Source: Kosakonia sacchari (lineage in GTDB: Bacteria > Pseudomonadota > Gammaproteobacteria > Enterobacterales > Enterobacteriaceae). Taken from it: 64,000 nt of DNA. Shown here in pieces: positions 52,405-60,303 of this stretch. Below the pieces are notes generated by a model. It was not told the origin of the DNA and did not search any database. It was given only the letters and a program-made list of their open reading frames with translations. Within the stretch, counting starts at the first letter, position 1. Each line of letters begins with the position of its first letter. The stretch spans positions 1 through 64,000 of the forward strand of contig FOAY01000013.1 in the NCBI GenBank assembly GCA_900109485.1, written 5' to 3'. Made by a program: the position numbers and the translations under genes.

Positions 52405-52740
52405 ATGCCTAAAATTGTTTTTCTGCCTCATCAGGATCTCTGTCCGGATGGCGCAGTTCTGGAAGCGAAGAGCGGTGAAACCATTCTTGATGTTGCCCTG
52501 CGCGGCGGTATCGAGATTGAGCACGCCTGCGAAAAATCATGTGCCTGCACCACCTGCCACTGCCTCGTGCGTGAAGGGTTTGACTCTTTGCCGGAAAGCA
52601 GCGAAGACGAAGATGACATGCTGGATAAAGCCTGGGGTCTGGAGCCGGACAGCCGTTTAAGCTGCCAGGCGCGCGTCACCGATGAAGATCTGGTGGTTGA
52701 GATCCCGCGTTACACCATTAACCACGCGCGGGAGCATTGA
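52405..52740 (+). CDS. fdx: [2Fe-2S] ferredoxin of the isc system
   Basis: Adrenodoxin-type ferredoxin that supplies electrons for cluster assembly. Cluster ligands Cys42, Cys48, Cys51 and Cys87 are present, with a non-ligand Cys46. The 111 residues match E. coli. It starts one base after the hscA stop. Confidence 0.97.
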   Translation: MPKIVFLPHQDLCPDGAVLEAKSGETILDVALRGGIEIEHACEKSCACTTCHCLVREGFDSLPESSEDEDDMLDKAWGLEPDSRLSCQARVTDEDLVVEIPRYTINHAREH

Positions 52741-52741
52741 T

Positions 52742-52942
52742 ATGGGACTGAAATGGACCGACAGCCGCGAAATCGGCGAGGCGCTGTATGACAGCCGCCC
52801 GGACGTGGACCCGAAAACTGTACGTTTCACCGATATGCATCAGTGGATCTGCGAGCTGGAAGAGTTCGACGACGATCCGAACGCATCGAATGAAAAAATT
52901 CTCGAAGCGATTCTGCTAGTCTGGTTAGACGAAGCATCATAA
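52742..52942 (+). CDS. iscX: Iron-sulfur assembly protein IscX
   Basis: Small acidic protein (66 residues) that binds IscS and iron and tunes cluster assembly. It contains [11 protein letters not shown] and [19 protein letters not shown]. The ATG at 52742 begins one base after the fdx stop and gives the E. coli length. Confidence 0.95.
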   Translation: MGLKWTDSREIGEALYDSRPDVDPKTVRFTDMHQWICELEEFDDDPNASNEKILEAILLVWLDEAS

Positions 52943-52950
52943 TCATCTCA

Positions 52951-52976
52951 CGGGCTGCCTTCGGGCGGCCCGTTTT
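52951..52976 (+). terminator. isc operon terminator
   Basis: CGGGCTGCC-TTCG-GGCGGCCCG (one G-T wobble) is followed by TTTT, 8 bases after iscX. pepB is therefore likely to have its own promoter or to depend on read-through. Confidence 0.83.
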
Positions 52977-52986
52977 CATGCATACG

Positions 52987-53018
52987 TAGGCCGGAAAAGG
53001 CAACGTTGCCATCCGGTG
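52987..53018. repeat. REP-like element
   Basis: TAGGCCGGAAAAGGCAACGT followed by TGCCATCCGGT lies between the isc terminator and pepB. Confidence 0.6.
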
Positions 53019-53040
53019 TCTGCCGATAAGGATAAATATA

Positions 53041-54327
53041 ATGACAGAAGCTATGAAAGTGACACTCACCACGCAAGGCGCGGATGCGCGTTGGGGTGAA
53101 AAAGCCTCCTGGAGTATCAATAACGACGGCATCGCTCTGCATCTGAATGGAAAAGACGATTTAGGTCTGATTCAGCGCGCCGCGCGCAAAATCGACGGTC
53201 TGGGCATTAAATACGTTGCGCTGAGCGGCGAAGGCTGGGACGCAGATCGTAGCTGGGCGTTCTGGGCCGGTTACAAAGGGCCGAAAGGCACGCGCAAAGT
53301 GGAGTGGGCGCCACTGGATGACGCCGGGCAAAAAGAGCTGAATAGCCGCCTGCAAACCATCGACTGGGTACGCGACATCATCAACGCGCCGGCAGAAGAG
53401 TTAGGGCCGGAACAACTGGCGCAGCGCGCAGTCGATCTGCTGCACAGCGTGGGCGGTGAAAACGTCTCTTATCGCATCACCAAAGGCGAAGATCTGCGCG
53501 AGCAGAATTACCTTGGCCTGCACACTGTTGGTCGCGGTTCTGAGCGACCGCCGGTATTGCTGGCGCTGGACTACAACCCGACGGGCAACCCGGATGCGCC
53601 GGTGTACGCTGCGCTGGTGGGCAAAGGCATCACCTTTGACTCCGGCGGTTACAGCATCAAACCAACCTCATCAATGGATTCAATGAAATCCGATATGGGC
53701 GGCGCGGCGCTGGTGACTGGCGCGCTGGCGTTTGCCATTACCCGCGGGCTGGATAAGCGCGTCAAACTGTATCTCTGCTGCGCCGACAACCTGATCAGCG
53801 GTAACGCCTTTAAACTGGGCGATATTATTCATTATCGCAACGGCAAAACCGTAGAAATCATGAACACCGATGCGGAAGGGCGTCTGGTGCTGGCGGATGG
53901 TTTGATTGATGCGTCTGCGCAAAAACCGCAGTTTATCATTGATGCCGCAACGCTGACTGGCGCGGCGAAAACTGCGCTGGGTAACGATTACCACGCGCTG
54001 TTCAGCTTTGACGATGCGCTGGCTGGCCGTCTGCTCAACAGTGCGACGGCGGAAAATGAACCGTTCTGGCGTCTGCCGCTGGCGGAGTTCCACCGCAACC
54101 AGCTGCCGTCCAGCTTTGCAGAATTGAACAACACCGCCAGCGGCTCTTTCCCGGCCGGGGCAAGTACGGCTGCCGGGTTCCTGTCGCACTTTGTTGAAAA
54201 TTACCAGCAGGGCTGGCTGCATATCGACTGCTCCGCCACCTACCGCAAAGCGGCAGTGGAACAGTGGGCGGCTGGTGCGACCGGGCTTGGCGTACGCACC
54301 ATTGCGAATTTGTTGACCGCCGGGTAA
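53041..54327 (+). CDS. pepB: Peptidase B (M17 leucyl aminopeptidase family)
   Basis: Manganese-dependent aminopeptidase of the cytosol with broad specificity. Two-metal active-site motifs: [15 protein letters not shown] and the M17 signature [12 protein letters not shown]. It has 428 residues (E. coli 427). It follows the isc operon, as in E. coli, separated by a terminator and a REP-like sequence. Confidence 0.96.
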   Translation: MTEAMKVTLTTQGADARWGEKASWSINNDGIALHLNGKDDLGLIQRAARKIDGLGIKYVALSGEGWDADRSWAFWAGYKGPKGTRKVEWAPLDDAGQKELNSRLQTIDWVRDIINAPAEELGPEQLAQRAVDLLHSVGGENVSYRITKGEDLREQNYLGLHTVGRGSERPPVLLALDYNPTGNPDAPVYAALVGKGITFDSGGYSIKPTSSMDSMKSDMGGAALVTGALAFAITRGLDKRVKLYLCCADNLISGNAFKLGDIIHYRNGKTVEIMNTDAEGRLVLADGLIDASAQKPQFIIDAATLTGAAKTALGNDYHALFSFDDALAGRLLNSATAENEPFWRLPLAEFHRNQLPSSFAELNNTASGSFPAGASTAAGFLSHFVENYQQGWLHIDCSATYRKAAVEQWAAGATGLGVRTIANLLTAG

Positions 54328-54340
54328 GCGTCATTGTTGT

Positions 54341-54419
54341 GCCGGATGGCGGCTACGCCTTATCCGGCCTACGTAGTCCGTGCATTTTGTAGGCCGGATA
54401 AGCGAAGCGCCATCCGGCA
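54341..54419. repeat. Inverted REP pair (BIME)
   Basis: GCCGGATGGCGGCTACGCCT followed by TATCCGGCC (54341-54368) faces AGGCCGGATAAGCGAAGCGC followed by CATCCGGCA (54391-54419), in the pepB-sseB gap. Confidence 0.88.
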
Positions 54420-54440
54420 ATAAAACGGATCAGAGAACCT

Positions 54441-55217
54441 ATGTCCGAAAGCAAAAACGAATTAGAAACCCTGCTGGAGCAGGCGGCGACCGAGCCCGCT
54501 TACCGCCCGGCTTTTTTCCGCACGCTGCTGGAATCCACCGTCTGGGTGCCGGGCACGGCGGCGGAAGGTGAAGCAATTGTCGAAGACAGCGCACTGGATT
54601 TGCAGCACTGGGAAAAAGATGACGGTAACTCGGTTATTCCGTTCTTTACCTCGCTGGAAGCCTTACAGCAGGCCGTTAGCGAAGAACAGGCATTTGTGGT
54701 CATGCCTGCGCGTACGCTGTTTGAAATGACGCTGGGAGAGACGCTATTTCTCAACGCTAAATTAGCCACCGGCAAAGAGTTCACGCCGCGCGAGTTAAGC
54801 CATTTGGTGGGCGCAGAAAGCAGTCCGCTCAGCCAGCAGGAAGTGCTGGAAGGCGGCACGGCGCTGCTGCTTTCCGAGGTGGCTGAACCACCGGCGCAAA
54901 TGGTCGATTCACTGACCACGCTGTTTAAAAGCATCAAAACCGTCAAACGCGCCTTTCTCTGCTCGATTAAAGAGAAGGCCGACGAGCAACCCAACCTGCT
55001 GATTGGCATTGAAGCAGAAGGGGACATCGAAGAGATCATCCATGCCGCGGGCAGCGTCGCGACAGATACGCTTCCAGGGGATGAACCGATCGATATTTGC
55101 CAGGTGGTGGAAGGCGAGAAAGGCATCAGCCACTTTATGCTGGCACATATCACGCCGTTCTATGAACGCCGCTGGGGTAGCTTCCTGCGCGATTTCAAAA
55201 ACAACCGCATTATCTGA
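54441..55217 (+). CDS. sseB: SseB family protein
   Basis: A 258-residue protein, matching E. coli SseB in length and start (MSESKNELETLLEQAATEP). The E. coli protein was named for enhanced serine sensitivity; its biochemical role is not defined. No signal peptide or membrane segment is seen. It is followed by three REP elements and the convergent regulator gene. Confidence 0.92.
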   Translation: MSESKNELETLLEQAATEPAYRPAFFRTLLESTVWVPGTAAEGEAIVEDSALDLQHWEKDDGNSVIPFFTSLEALQQAVSEEQAFVVMPARTLFEMTLGETLFLNAKLATGKEFTPRELSHLVGAESSPLSQQEVLEGGTALLLSEVAEPPAQMVDSLTTLFKSIKTVKRAFLCSIKEKADEQPNLLIGIEAEGDIEEIIHAAGSVATDTLPGDEPIDICQVVEGEKGISHFMLAHITPFYERRWGSFLRDFKNNRII

Positions 55218-55257
55218 TAGCCTGGCGGTGCGGGCCATTCGCTCCACAGGCCATTTT

Positions 55258-55382
55258 GCCGGATGGCGGCTGACGCCTTATCCGGCCTACGCACTACGCA
55301 CCCTGTAGGCCCGGTAAGAGAAGCGCCACCGGGCATTTTTCTACGCACTCTGTAAGCCTGATAAGAGAAGCGCCATCAGGCA
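55258..55382. repeat. Three REP elements, two in tandem
   Basis: One standard REP (55258-55287) is followed by two direct copies with a 47-bp period (55306-55336 and 55355-55382). The tandem copies share AGAGAAGCGCC but their arms differ in a compensating way (CCCGGT/ACCGGG and CCTGAT/ATCAGG). Each ends in GCATTTTT and could terminate sseB transcription. Confidence 0.85.
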
Positions 55383-55391
55383 TTTTTCGAC

Positions 55392-56162
55392 CTACATCGC
55401 TTCCAGCAGCAACAGATCCATTAACAGCACCAGATTCGATTCAAACGACGTAATACCCGCCGCTTCGGCAGCAAAGTGCACCGCTTCGTCATACAGCGCA
55501 AAATGCACATCCGCCAGTTCCGCCAGCGTGTTTGCTGATGCGCGGGTAAAGGCGACGACCGTCATGCCAACCGTGCGCGCAATCCGCGCTTTATCCAGCA
55601 CCTGTTCGGTTTCACCGCTGCGCGACACGGCAATAAACACCTGATAACGCGCGGCATTGCTGAGGAAGATATTGCGGCTGTCGCCAGGCCCGGAGATAAA
55701 CGCCGTCTTGCCCAGCACCTGCAATTTCTTGGTTAAATACTCGGCGAAGAGATAAGAGAACCCCGCGCCATAGAGAAAAAAACTCTCCCGATCGCGCAGC
55801 AGCGCGGCGAAACGGTGACGCTTCTCTTCCGTCACCCACTGAAAGGTGCGCTGGTAATTAGCCATAAACTGCGGGAACAGCGCCGGTAGCTCGTCATGCT
55901 CTTCATGATGTTGCTGAGCAATATGCGGCGTGTCGGACAAAAGCTGTTTGCAGTGCCAGATAAATTCGCTGTAGCCGCTAAAGCCAAGTTTCTGACAGAG
56001 CCGGATAATGGTGGCGGTGGAAACGTAAGTCGCCTGTGCCAACTGGCGCACGGTGATATTACCCACCAACAGCGGATGTTCCGTCAGGTGGGCAAGCACA
56101 CGATATTCCGCGCGGGTCAGTGATGCCCCGCGCGTCAGCAAGGGCGCAAGCCGGTTGTCCAT
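55392..56162 (-). CDS. MurR/RpiR-family regulator (GlvR-like)
   Basis: A 256-residue transcription factor with an N-terminal HTH_6 domain (about 1-75; VRQLAQATYVSTATIIRLCQKLG) and a SIS domain (about 115-245; FFLYGAGFSYLF...VSRSGETEQ) that would sense a phospho-sugar. LGFSGYSEF resembles the equivalent part of B. subtilis GlvR, which controls maltose-6-phosphate genes. Its ATG follows the sseA stop directly (TGAATG) without a clear ribosome-binding site. By context it probably controls the alpha-glucoside genes 1-4 kb upstream. Confidence 0.85.
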   Translation of the reverse strand: MDNRLAPLLTRGASLTRAEYRVLAHLTEHPLLVGNITVRQLAQATYVSTATIIRLCQKLGFSGYSEFIWHCKQLLSDTPHIAQQHHEEHDELPALFPQFMANYQRTFQWVTEEKRHRFAALLRDRESFFLYGAGFSYLFAEYLTKKLQVLGKTAFISGPGDSRNIFLSNAARYQVFIAVSRSGETEQVLDKARIARTVGMTVVAFTRASANTLAELADVHFALYDEAVHFAAEAAGITSFESNLVLLMDLLLLEAM

Positions 56163-57005
56163 TCAGGCCGGTTCGACGGGCAAATCGTCGCGCGCGCCCC
56201 ATTCACTCCAGGAGCCGTCATACAGCGTCACGTTAGGCGCGCCCAGCGTCGCAAGCGCGAGGATCACTACGGACGCCGTGACGCCGGAGCCGCAGCTGGC
56301 AATAATCGGCCGGTTCAGGTCAACGCCCTGGCGGCGGAAAATGGCGGCCAATTCGTCGGTGGTTCTCAGTTCGCCATCGACCACCAGATCAACCCACGGC
56401 ACGTTCAGTGCGCCGGGAATATGCCCGCGCTTCAGGCCCGGACGCGGTTCATCGACTTCGCCGGAAAAACGCGGGGCAGGGCGCGCATCGACAATCTGTG
56501 CGGTGCCTTCGTGGCTTGCCAGCAGCACATCGGTCAGCTTTTTTACCACCGACGGATCGAAGTTGGCGTTAAAGTCGGATTCCGGCAGCGGCACCTCGCC
56601 TTTCTGCAACGGCAGGGCGTCGCGCTGCCAGCCGGCCAGACCGCCCGCGAGAATCGAGACATTCTCCACGCCGTAATTGCGCAGCATCCACCATGCACGC
56701 GGCGCGGAGAACAGTGTGCCTTCGTCGTACACCACCAGGTGTTTATCCTGGTTGATGCCCAGTTCGCGCATCGCCACGGCGAACGCTTCCGGCCGCGTCA
56801 GCATGTGCGGTAAGGATGTGCTGTGGTCGGAAAGGGCTTCGATATCAAAAAACACCGCGCCGGGAAGATGCCCGTCACGGTATTCCGCACGCATATCGCG
56901 ATGCTCCTGACCCACTGGCGCCATGCGGGCGTCAATCAACTGGATTTCAGGATCATCGCTATGCTCTATCAGCCAGTCGGCCGCGACAAAAAATGAGGTG
57001 GACAT
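56163..57005 (-). CDS. sseA: 3-mercaptopyruvate sulfurtransferase
   Basis: Rhodanese-type enzyme that moves sulfur from 3-mercaptopyruvate to thiols, cyanide or proteins. Two rhodanese domains are present; the active-site cysteine is Cys238 in the loop CGSGVTAS, typical of mercaptopyruvate rather than thiosulfate specificity. It has 280 residues (E. coli 281, differing at the last residues). In E. coli sseA is divergent from yfhM; here two sugar genes lie between them and a regulator gene follows. Confidence 0.95.
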   Translation of the reverse strand: MSTSFFVAADWLIEHSDDPEIQLIDARMAPVGQEHRDMRAEYRDGHLPGAVFFDIEALSDHSTSLPHMLTRPEAFAVAMRELGINQDKHLVVYDEGTLFSAPRAWWMLRNYGVENVSILAGGLAGWQRDALPLQKGEVPLPESDFNANFDPSVVKKLTDVLLASHEGTAQIVDARPAPRFSGEVDEPRPGLKRGHIPGALNVPWVDLVVDGELRTTDELAAIFRRQGVDLNRPIIASCGSGVTASVVILALATLGAPNVTLYDGSWSEWGARDDLPVEPA

Positions 57006-57095
57006 GGGGATCTCCGTGTCATCAATAATTACTCTGAATTGTTAACGTTTTTTCATCACCCTACAAGCCACCTTCGCTAAACCCGCGAGCCAACT

Positions 57096-57111
57096 CGGTA
57101 TTTTTATACCG
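57096..57111. repeat. Inverted repeat at the end of the phospho-glucosidase gene
   Basis: CGGTAT-TTTT-ATACCG has 6-base arms and spans the stop codon of the 6-phospho-alpha-glucosidase gene. It may form a weak hairpin between that gene and sseA. Confidence 0.45.
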
Positions 57112-58465
57112 CTTTGCCGTTTTCCCACGCCTTTTGCAGCGCAGGCCAGTAGTCGCGGTTCGCCTCAATCATCTCATCGAGAATCGCTTTGGCATGCTGC
57201 ATAGTTGGCACCGTGCGGTTCAGGGTAAACGCCTGGAGCGCTTTTTCGTAGCTGCCTTCAATGGTGGCTTCAACCAGCAGCTGCTCCGAGGCCAGTTGCT
57301 GCATTAACAGCGTCTGGTGGAATAGCGGCACCGCCCCCATGCGCACCGGTTCCGGCCCGGAGGAGGTGATGTAAGCCGGAACTTCCACCATCGCGTCGTA
57401 CGGCAGGTTGGCGATCGCCCCTTTATTTTCCACAATCACCAGGTGGCGCTGGCGAAGATCAAATGCCAGCGAGCAGGCCACATCAACGATAAACGCGCCG
57501 TGGACGCCAACATGAAACGCATCAGGCAGGACTCCGCTGCGTTGATACTCCTGCGCCGCGGCAAACAGTTTCTTTTCGCGCCCGTTCATCACTTCATTGG
57601 CGCGTGTGTAGTCAGGGTCCTGGTGCGCGACGATCTCGTTTGGCATCAGGTAGTACTGCAAATACGGGTTCGGCAGATACTCCGGGAAGTGATCCATAAT
57701 CGGCTTGATATTGCGCCAGGTTTTCACCCATGACGGATCGGCGTGCTGCGGATCCGTTTGCGCGGCGTCTTCGGTCAGCAGGCCAAAGCGGGCAACGTGT
57801 TCGCGCAATTCCGGCAGGTGATCTTCGCCATCCACGCGTACCTGCGTAAACCAGCCGAAGTGATTCAGGCCAAAGTAATCGACTTCCAGCTTATGGCGGT
57901 CGACGCCGAGGATCGCCCCCATATTGCGCATCGCCGCGACCGGCATATCGCAAATATTCAGCACCCGCGCCTGCGGACGCAACCGACGCACACCTTCAGC
58001 GACAATTGCTGCGGGGTTAGAGTAATTGACGATCCACGCTTTCTCATCCGCGTATCGCGTAACCTGATCGATAAGCTCGACCATCGGCAGAATAGTGCGC
58101 AGACCATAGGCCAGCCCGCCGGGGCCGCAGGTTTCCTGCCCGACCACACCATGGCGCAGCGGGATCTTTTCATCCTGTTCACGCATCTTGTACTGACCAA
58201 CGCGCATCTGGGCAAAGACGAAATGCGCGCCGCTGAATGCCGTTTCCGCATCATTCGTTACGGTAAATTTAATGCGCTGATTGTGGTCGCGGATCACTTT
58301 TTCCACCACCGGCGCGATGGTGTTTTGCCGCGCAGCATCAATGTCGTAGAGACGAATTTCCGCCAGCGGGAATGCTTCCAGCTGAACCATCAGGCTTTTC
58401 ACGATGCCCGGTGTATAGGTGCTGCCGCCACCGGCGATGGATAAAATAAACGGGGGTTTAACCAT
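57104..58465 (-). CDS. aglB: 6-phospho-alpha-glucosidase (GH4)
   Basis: NAD+ and Mn2+-dependent glycoside hydrolase family 4 enzyme that splits phosphorylated alpha-glucosides such as maltose-6-phosphate or sucrose-isomer phosphates. AGGGSTYTPG (11-20) is the NAD-binding loop; CDMP (172-175) is the signature of phospho-alpha-glucosidases (the beta enzymes have CN-I/V-P); NH at 201-202 supplies the metal-binding His. The 453 residues are slightly longer than GlvA/AglB (about 440). It starts 12 bases after the PTS gene. The symbol follows Klebsiella usage; glvA would be equivalent. Confidence 0.88.
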   Translation of the reverse strand: MVKPPFILSIAGGGSTYTPGIVKSLMVQLEAFPLAEIRLYDIDAARQNTIAPVVEKVIRDHNQRIKFTVTNDAETAFSGAHFVFAQMRVGQYKMREQDEKIPLRHGVVGQETCGPGGLAYGLRTILPMVELIDQVTRYADEKAWIVNYSNPAAIVAEGVRRLRPQARVLNICDMPVAAMRNMGAILGVDRHKLEVDYFGLNHFGWFTQVRVDGEDHLPELREHVARFGLLTEDAAQTDPQHADPSWVKTWRNIKPIMDHFPEYLPNPYLQYYLMPNEIVAHQDPDYTRANEVMNGREKKLFAAAQEYQRSGVLPDAFHVGVHGAFIVDVACSLAFDLRQRHLVIVENKGAIANLPYDAMVEVPAYITSSGPEPVRMGAVPLFHQTLLMQQLASEQLLVEATIEGSYEKALQAFTLNRTVPTMQHAKAILDEMIEANRDYWPALQKAWENGKAV

Positions 58466-58477
58466 TTCTGGACTCCT

Positions 58478-60022
58478 TCAGAGAAACATCTCAACGGCTT
58501 CTCGCATTTTTTTGACATGCAGCCCGTAGACCACCTGAACGTTATTACCTTGTCTGATCACGCCCTTTGCGCCGGTCGCTTTCAGTTGCGGTTCGTTAAT
58601 TACCGCCGCATCTTTCATCGTGACGCGCAGGCGGGTGTAACAGTTGTCCACTACCTCAATATTGGCGCGTCCGCCCAGCCCGGCGATAATCGCTTCGCCC
58701 ATCTCGTCGTTGTTGCCTTTCGCCTGGTAATCCTGCTTGCTGTAAAGGCGCGTCTCTTCGTTCTCTTCCTCGCGGCCTGGCGTTTTCATATCGAAGTGCA
58801 AAATCAAAAAGCGGAAGATCACAAAGTAGAGGGCGAACATGATGACGCCGACGAGGATATACATCGGCCAGTTCGACTTCTGGATACCGAGCGGCAGGTT
58901 GTAGAGAATAAAATCGATGATGCCGTTCGCGCCGATGGCATGAACGCCGAACAACGAGAACAGCATCATGCCGATCCCGGTCAGCACCGCATGCACCACA
59001 AACAGCAGCGGCGCAACAAAGAGGAAAGAGAACTCAATCGGTTCCGTCACGCCGACCAGCAGCGAAGTGAGCGCGGCGGGGATCAAAATCGCTTTGGCGG
59101 CCGCTTTGCGTTCCGGTTTTGCCGTCACGTACATCGCCAGCGCGGCGGCAGGCAGGCCGAACATTTTACTGATACCGCGCGCATCCCAGACTACCGTACT
59201 GCTGAGTTGCTTCACGCCAGGGCAGGCGATTTCCGCGAAGTAAATGTTCCGCGCGCCCTGATAAGTGCTGCCGCAAACATCCGCCGTACCGCCCAGTTCG
59301 GTATAAAGAAACGGGGTATAGACCAGATGATGCAGCCCGGTCGGCACCAGAATGCGTTCAAGAAAACCGTATACCGCCACACCAAATGGCCCGGCACCTT
59401 TAATCGCCAACGCCAGCGTGCTGATACCGTGCTGGGCGAAGGGCCACAGCTCGCTCATTACCACGCCGAGCACCATCGAAACCGGCAGCATAATCATCGC
59501 CACAAAGCAGTGGCCGGAGTAAATCGCCATCGCACCGGAAAACTGTACGCCGGAATATTTGTTGTACAGATAACCGCTGAGCGCGCCGGTCAGGATCCCG
59601 GCAAACACGCCCATTTCCAGTACCTGTACCCCCAGCACCATGCTCTGGCCAGCCGCTTTCATCTGATCGGCGGGAGCCAGAGCGCCCTGCATCTGCAACG
59701 TCACGTTCATGGCATTGATGAACACAATAAACGTCACCAGACCAATCAGCGCGGCGTAGCCTTTATCCCGCGAGGCCAGCCCAACCGGGATACCAACGGC
59801 AAATACCAGCGCCAGGTTGGCGAGCACGGAGACGGCGGATTTCGCGATTAACTGGCCGATGTGCTGAATAAGCGGATGACCGAGGAAGGGTAAATATTCG
59901 GCCAGGTTGCCATTGCCAAAAATATTCCCGAAGGCAATAAACAGGCCGACGATGGGCAAAATGAGTACCGGACCAAAGAGGGACTTACCAAAATTTTGTA
60001 GGGCATTCACGGCTCTGGACAT
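58478..60022 (-). CDS. aglA: PTS alpha-glucoside permease, EIICB
   Basis: Inner-membrane permease that imports and phosphorylates an alpha-glucoside. The IIC domain (about 1-400; many helices, with GVTEPIEFSFLFVAP as the substrate/His loop region) is joined to a C-terminal IIB domain with the phosphorylated Cys461 in DNCYTRLRVTM. No IIA domain is fused, so it must borrow IIA-Glc (Crr). The start at 60022 follows AAGAGAGAT and gives 514 residues. It is the first gene of the minus-strand set with the hydrolase; substrate range is inferred. Confidence 0.87.
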   Translation of the reverse strand: MSRAVNALQNFGKSLFGPVLILPIVGLFIAFGNIFGNGNLAEYLPFLGHPLIQHIGQLIAKSAVSVLANLALVFAVGIPVGLASRDKGYAALIGLVTFIVFINAMNVTLQMQGALAPADQMKAAGQSMVLGVQVLEMGVFAGILTGALSGYLYNKYSGVQFSGAMAIYSGHCFVAMIMLPVSMVLGVVMSELWPFAQHGISTLALAIKGAGPFGVAVYGFLERILVPTGLHHLVYTPFLYTELGGTADVCGSTYQGARNIYFAEIACPGVKQLSSTVVWDARGISKMFGLPAAALAMYVTAKPERKAAAKAILIPAALTSLLVGVTEPIEFSFLFVAPLLFVVHAVLTGIGMMLFSLFGVHAIGANGIIDFILYNLPLGIQKSNWPMYILVGVIMFALYFVIFRFLILHFDMKTPGREEENEETRLYSKQDYQAKGNNDEMGEAIIAGLGGRANIEVVDNCYTRLRVTMKDAAVINEPQLKATGAKGVIRQGNNVQVVYGLHVKKMREAVEMFL

Positions 60023-60132
60023 AGTGATCTCTCTTATTAGAACCGCGCACAACGGTGCACAGACAGCGTAACGTTAGCAGTCTGAAGCGATACTTATCCA
60101 GCTATCTTATTGTTTTAAAAACAAATGACTCA

Positions 60133-60152
60133 TAACGTAACATGTTACGTTA
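60133..60152. promoter_or_regulatory. 20-bp perfect palindrome, candidate operator
   Basis: TAACGTAACA-TGTTACGTTA lies 110 bp upstream of the PTS gene and 150 bp upstream of yfhM. A related core TAACGTTA occurs at 60069-60076. It is a candidate site for the RpiR-type regulator. Confidence 0.6.
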
Positions 60153-60157
60153 CGACC

Positions 60158-60173
60158 TGTGATCGCTGTAACA
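60158..60173. promoter_or_regulatory. CRP-like site
   Basis: TGTGA-TCGCTG-TAACA matches the CRP consensus (TGTGA-N6-TCACA) at 9 of 10 positions. It adjoins the palindrome, consistent with catabolite control of the PTS genes. Confidence 0.5.
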
Positions 60174-60303
60174 GTGCCAGCGCGATGAGAACGCCGCCTT
60201 TGCGAGGCGCTTTCCAGAATTCATCAGACATTTTGTAATTCATGCGGCTGCGCATAATACTAAGTGGGCCTCTTTCAACAGGTTAATAAACCAGGGATAA
60301 CGA

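Noticed and set aside
54341-55382. Repeated palindromes resembling a CRISPR array
   Set aside because: Units are REP elements in both orientations with irregular spacing and no unique spacers of constant length; no cas genes are near.
58517-59851. 444-codon open frame on the plus strand inside the PTS gene
   Set aside because: Its sequence, rich in His, Arg and Gln, is the usual mirror of a membrane-protein gene on the other strand. The EIICB frame has clear domains and explains the region.
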